Assembly: GCA_026126065.1 (NCBI GenBank) | Contig: JAHCJY010000003.1 | Coordinates: forward strand, 531,549-595,548 | Direction of reading: 5' to 3' | Length of the DNA: 64,000 bases | Origin: Bauldia sp. | GTDB taxonomy: Bacteria; Pseudomonadota; Alphaproteobacteria; Rhizobiales; Kaistiaceae | Shown here: positions 60,929 through 64,000 of the stretch, piece after piece | Layout: each line of letters begins with the position of its first letter | Position numbering within the stretch: the first letter of the stretch is position 1 | The notes under the pieces: generated by a model | Told to the model about the DNA's origin: nothing | The model's input: only the letters and a program-made list of their open reading frames with translations | Database searches by the model: none | Translations under genes and position numbers: made by a program

Positions 60929-61008
60929 GCAGCCGGGCCGACGGGAGGTGAGTGCGGCCCGGACTGATGCGGAGGGCGACGCCAACGGCGTCGCCCAAAT
61001 GCTGGAGT

Positions 61009-62847
61009 CTAGGGGTTGAGCGGCTGCGGCAGCGAGAACACGTAGATCATGTTGCCGCCGGTCACCGTGTCGAAGCCTTCGTTGCCGACACCGGCGCCGC
61101 CGGCGCCAGAGCCTGCGACCACGGCAAGGTACTGCACGCCGTCGACTTCGTAGGTGACGGTGTAGCCGCTGCCGCCCGAGCCGAGGCGGGTCTGCCAGAT
61201 CTTCTCGCCCGTATCGATGTCGAGCGCGAAGAAGTACCGGTCGCCGCTGTTGTTGAACAACAGGCCGCCCGCGGTCGCGAGCACCGGCGAGTAGTTGCCG
61301 GTACGCTGGGTGTACTGCCAGGCCGTCTCACCGGTCTCGACGTTCACGGCCGTGATGCGGCCAGCCGGGTAGTCGTCACCCTGCGGCAGCGCCGGATTGC
61401 GGACCGTCACGAGGTTCACATTGTAGCTGAACTGCGGGGCGGGCTCGCGATCCGTCCGCGAGGTCATGTTGGTGCAACGATCCATGGTCGGCTGGATCAT
61501 GATGTTGCCCGGCGGGTAGTACGCACCCGACGGCCAGTCGCGGCCACCTGCGAAGAAGGTGCAGAAGAACACCGTCTCGCCAGCCTCGTCGACGATGATC
61601 TCCGGGTTGATGTGCACCAGGCCCGTCACGTCGTCGATGCTATCATAGATGTTCTGCGCCTCGGCCCACGTGGAGCGGGCGTAGATGAACTCGCCGGTCA
61701 CGGAGTCGAAGCTCCAGAACACGGGGTTCTTGCACGGCATGCCCGAGAGCGTGCGGCGCTCGGTACCGGCGACGTTCGGGTTCGTCGCGAGCATCGCTTC
61801 GGCATTCGGGTTCGGGTTGACGACCGTGGGAATGATCATCATGTCGAAGGTGCATTCCTGGTCCCAATTGTCCTGGGGCAGGACCTGATGCGACCAGACG
61901 ATCTCGCCCGTTTCCGGGCGAACCGCGAAGCGGGTGTTCGTGCCGGCCATTGTGGCGCCCATGCCCGCGACGCCGCGCTGGACGTCCGGCGCCGGGCAGA
62001 TGCCGGTCGAGCCGTAGTGGACGAGGTTGGTCTCGGGGTCGTAGGTGATCTGGCCCCAGACGCCGGTGCACCAGCGGCTCTCGAACGGCATGCCGCCCCA
62101 GGTCTCGTCGCCCGGTTCGCCCGGACGCGGGATCACTTCGTTGCGCCACAGCTCTTCGCCGGTGTCGGCGTCGTGGCCGGTGACGTAGCAGCCGAAGCCG
62201 GCCACCTGGCAGTTGCCGCCGGCGACCACGATGCCCTCGACGACGATCGGACCGCTGGTGTTGGTGGCGTAGCCGTCACCGCCGCGCGGCGTTGCCCACA
62301 CCTCCTGGCCGGTGCGCGCGTCGATCGCCACGACCTCGTTGTTGGCCGTGACGGTGTAGATGCGGTCGCCGTAGAGGAAGACCGAGCGCTTGCGCTGGCC
62401 CCAGGTGCTGCGCAGCGGTCCGTCGTCGACACTGACCCCGAGGCGCTCGCGCTGCCAGTTCCACAGCAGGCTGCCGGTGGCGGCGTCGATCGCCTGGATC
62501 TGGTCCCACGGGTTCGGCAGGAACATGATGCCGTCATAGACCAGCGGCGCGCCCTGGTTGGCTCCTTCCTGGCCCATCACGCGCGCCCAGGCGAGCGTGA
62601 GCGAGCCGATGTTGTCGCGATTGATCTGGTCGAGGGTGGAATAGCCCCACATCTCGTAATTGCCGCGCATCATCAGCCAGTCGCCCGGATCGGGATTGCG
62701 CAGAATTTCGTCGGTTAGCGGTACGAAGTCGGCGAACGCCGCTTCCCTGACCGCGGTTTGCCCGGGCGTTTCCTGCTGTGCGAGCGCAGCCGCGCTCATC
62801 AGACAGGCCAGCGACGCCGTGGCCAAAACCTTGACTGTTGCCCTCAT
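61009..62847 (-). CDS. Periplasmic PQQ-dependent dehydrogenase (unit 2)
   Basis: Product of 612 residues, signal peptide ending ALA before QQETPG; AAGGG before the ATG. It closely parallels dehydrogenase 1 over its whole length: DWLMMRGNYEMWGYSTLDQINRDNI, PLRSTWGQRKRSVFLY (again no vicinal Cys pair), GGNCQVAGFGCYVTGHDADTGEELW, WCTGVWGQITYDPETNLVHYGSTG, and VLPQDNWDQECTFDMM. Both keep the same odd cysteines and WDQE motif. A different N-terminal linker and an extra loop near the C-terminus (VVAGSGAGGAGVGNEG) are the main changes. Presumably the two oxidise different alcohols or work in different conditions. Confidence 0.87.
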   Translation of the reverse strand: MRATVKVLATASLACLMSAAALAQQETPGQTAVREAAFADFVPLTDEILRNPDPGDWLMMRGNYEMWGYSTLDQINRDNIGSLTLAWARVMGQEGANQGAPLVYDGIMFLPNPWDQIQAIDAATGSLLWNWQRERLGVSVDDGPLRSTWGQRKRSVFLYGDRIYTVTANNEVVAIDARTGQEVWATPRGGDGYATNTSGPIVVEGIVVAGGNCQVAGFGCYVTGHDADTGEELWRNEVIPRPGEPGDETWGGMPFESRWCTGVWGQITYDPETNLVHYGSTGICPAPDVQRGVAGMGATMAGTNTRFAVRPETGEIVWSHQVLPQDNWDQECTFDMMIIPTVVNPNPNAEAMLATNPNVAGTERRTLSGMPCKNPVFWSFDSVTGEFIYARSTWAEAQNIYDSIDDVTGLVHINPEIIVDEAGETVFFCTFFAGGRDWPSGAYYPPGNIMIQPTMDRCTNMTSRTDREPAPQFSYNVNLVTVRNPALPQGDDYPAGRITAVNVETGETAWQYTQRTGNYSPVLATAGGLLFNNSGDRYFFALDIDTGEKIWQTRLGSGGSGYTVTYEVDGVQYLAVVAGSGAGGAGVGNEGFDTVTGGNMIYVFSLPQPLNP

Positions 62848-63267
62848 TGGTTCCCTTGCTTTTCTTTGGTTGAACCCGCTCGATGCGGCCCAGGCCGCTC
62901 CGAGCCGGGTTTCCTGTTGCTTCGCGACGGCCGTCCACGCCTCTTCCCTCGAAGACTGCGATGTCGCCGCCATGGCGCTCCATTCAGGATACGCCGTCAT
63001 ACGCTGACTCAAGAACTCAGCTTTGTCGAATCGCGAATACGAATGTCCTGTGTTGCTGCCGCAATTGTGAGAAGCAGCCGGCACGATGACATCAAGCTGT
63101 TGAAATCAATGGGCTGAGGTCGCCCAGTCGGGCTCGCCGCGCTTTCTCCCGGCGCCGTCTTTGCTGATGTGCTGGACAAATATGAGCACAGAATTCATGT
63201 TTATGTGGCGGCAGCCTGCAGGGGACGCGTGCGCCGGCGAGCCGCGGCAACGAAGAAGGAGCAGGAA
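62848..63267. promoter_or_regulatory. Divergent promoter region of unit 2
   Basis: 420 bases between dehydrogenase 2 and CHRD-cytochrome 2, no gene-like frame. Holds the second 29-base element (63004-63032) and, near it, CCATTCAGGAT, like CCATTCAGTAT in unit 1. Confidence 0.5.
63004..63032 (-). promoter_or_regulatory. Conserved 29-base upstream element, copy 2
   Basis: 24 of 29 bases equal to 58898-58926; begins 157 bases before the dehydrogenase 2 ATG. Confidence 0.6.
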
Positions 63268-64000
63268 TTGCGTTCTCAATCTTTCGCCGCAGCAATCGCC
63301 ATCGGGGCGATCGCTGCCGGACTTGGCGTAGCCGCTGCGCAGGCGCCGGCAACCGGGCAGCTCACGGCCGATCCCGGCGTGGCCGCATCGGACGCCACGC
63401 ACCTTGGGCTCCTTTCGGGTGACAACGAGATTCCGCCCGTCGAGGGCACCGCCAGCGGAACCGCATGGGTTCTCCTCGACGCTTCCACGAGCACGGTCAG
63501 CTGGACCGTCGAGTATGCCGGACTTACCGGCCCTGCCACCGGCGCGCACTTCCACGGGCCCGCCGGACCGGACGCGAATGCCGGTGTCGTGCTCAGCCTG
63601 GTCGCAGCCGGCGGCGCGATGGACAGCCCGATCCAGGGCACCGCGCAACTGACAGCGGAGCAGACCGCCCAGATCGTAGCCGGCGAGTGGTACGTCAACG
63701 TCCACACGGCGGCGAATCCCGGCGGCGAGATTCGCGGACAGGTCCTTCCGGTCGAGGCCGACGCAGCCGCCGCCCCGGCCGACGACGCCGCCCTGATGGC
63801 AACCCTGATGGCCGACGGCCAGGCCGTGTACTCCGCCAACTGCCGCGTCTGCCATGGCGGCAATGGCGAGGGCGGCAACGGCCCCGAACTCGCCGGCTAC
63901 AGCCTCCTCGCCAACGCCCAGACGGTCATCAGCCAGACAATCAATGGCGGCGGCTACATGCCGCCCTTCGGCTATCTCGACAACCACTCCATCGCCGCCG
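63268..64000 (+). CDS. CHRD-domain/cytochrome c fusion (unit 2), cut by window end
   Basis: First 244 codons of the gene; the last ~25 codons should lie beyond the window. TTG start with AAGGAG 8 bases upstream, the same unusual start as copy 1. Signal peptide ends near VAAAQ. The CHRD domain is canonical: IPPVEGTASGTAWVLLDA, GAHFHGPAG, YVNVHTAANPGGEIRGQ. From codon 153 on, the sequence is identical at DNA level to copy 1, including CRVCH. Before that the two differ by many substitutions and a 5-codon length difference. Likely electron acceptor of dehydrogenase 2. Confidence 0.85.
   Translation, partial: MRSQSFAAAIAIGAIAAGLGVAAAQAPATGQLTADPGVAASDATHLGLLSGDNEIPPVEGTASGTAWVLLDASTSTVSWTVEYAGLTGPATGAHFHGPAGPDANAGVVLSLVAAGGAMDSPIQGTAQLTAEQTAQIVAGEWYVNVHTAANPGGEIRGQVLPVEADAAAAPADDAALMATLMADGQAVYSANCRVCHGGNGEGGNGPELAGYSLLANAQTVISQTINGGGYMPPFGYLDNHSIAA
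63724..64000 (+). repeat. 277-base identical repeat, copy 2 (cut by window end)
   Basis: Identical to 59563-59839; the boundary is sharp at the codon for the GEIRGQ motif, upstream of which the genes diverge. Confidence 0.93.

Noticed and set aside
56872..62847. Naming the dehydrogenases xoxF or mxaF
   Set aside because: They lack the vicinal cysteines and have a different active-site motif; the resemblance is only at superfamily level.

Overview
The window reads as a GC-rich alphaproteobacterial chromosome segment, most likely Hyphomicrobiales (rhizobia and relatives). The reasons are a FixL-FixJ-FixK oxygen-response cascade with matching FixK-type boxes, an aa3-oxidase subunit IV (COX-ARM) peptide, an Omp25-like beta-barrel protein, PF10116-type host-attachment protein and several PQQ dehydrogenases. 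I see no rRNA, tRNA, CRISPR array, transposase or phage gene. Gene density is high and many neighbours overlap by ATGA/GTGA.

Layout. 0.7-6.5 kb: outer-membrane protein, ATP-grasp enzyme, YihY-type membrane protein and membrane-bound PQQ glucose dehydrogenase (gcd). 6.5-11.2 kb (minus): caa3-type oxidase operon of a lipoprotein cytochrome c, ctaC carrying its own heme c domain, a ctaD-ctaE fusion and ctaG. 11.3-15.4 kb: triheme cytochrome c, CDF cation transporter, VOC protein, hisC. 16.2-21.8 kb: complete peptide ABC importer oppABCDF. 21.9-31 kb: methyltransferase, secreted protein, GFA protein, MFS transporter, SulP-STAS-cNMP fusion, small lipoprotein, ilvA.

33-48.1 kb: an apparent low-oxygen regulon. 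fixK is divergent from fixLJ. Ten 14-bp sites of the form TTG(A/C)-N6-(T/G)CAA lie 36-97 bp before most transcription units here: DUF4389 protein, MgtC/DUF4010 protein, small lipoprotein, host-attachment protein, small membrane proteins, universal stress protein, COX-ARM peptide, orphan receiver, lipoprotein cytochrome c and DUF2892 protein. No fixNOQP is present in the window. Next to it lie a thioredoxin-ccdA pair and a BigR/SqrR-like ArsR repressor.

48.3-64 kb: Ca/Na antiporter (apparent CTG start), methyltransferase, a 1453-residue double-vWA membrane protein and its partner, then a tandemly duplicated module. Each unit has a MxaJ/XoxJ-like periplasmic binding protein and a PQQ dehydrogenase on the minus strand, and a divergent CHRD-domain/cytochrome c fusion on the plus strand. 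The dehydrogenases lack the vicinal Cys-Cys of methanol dehydrogenases. The two CHRD-cytochromes become identical over at least 277 bp up to the window end. I infer a periplasmic alcohol-oxidising system with its own electron acceptor and maturation factors; it is the most novel-looking part of the window. With gcd, the window holds three PQQ enzymes but no PQQ biosynthesis genes.
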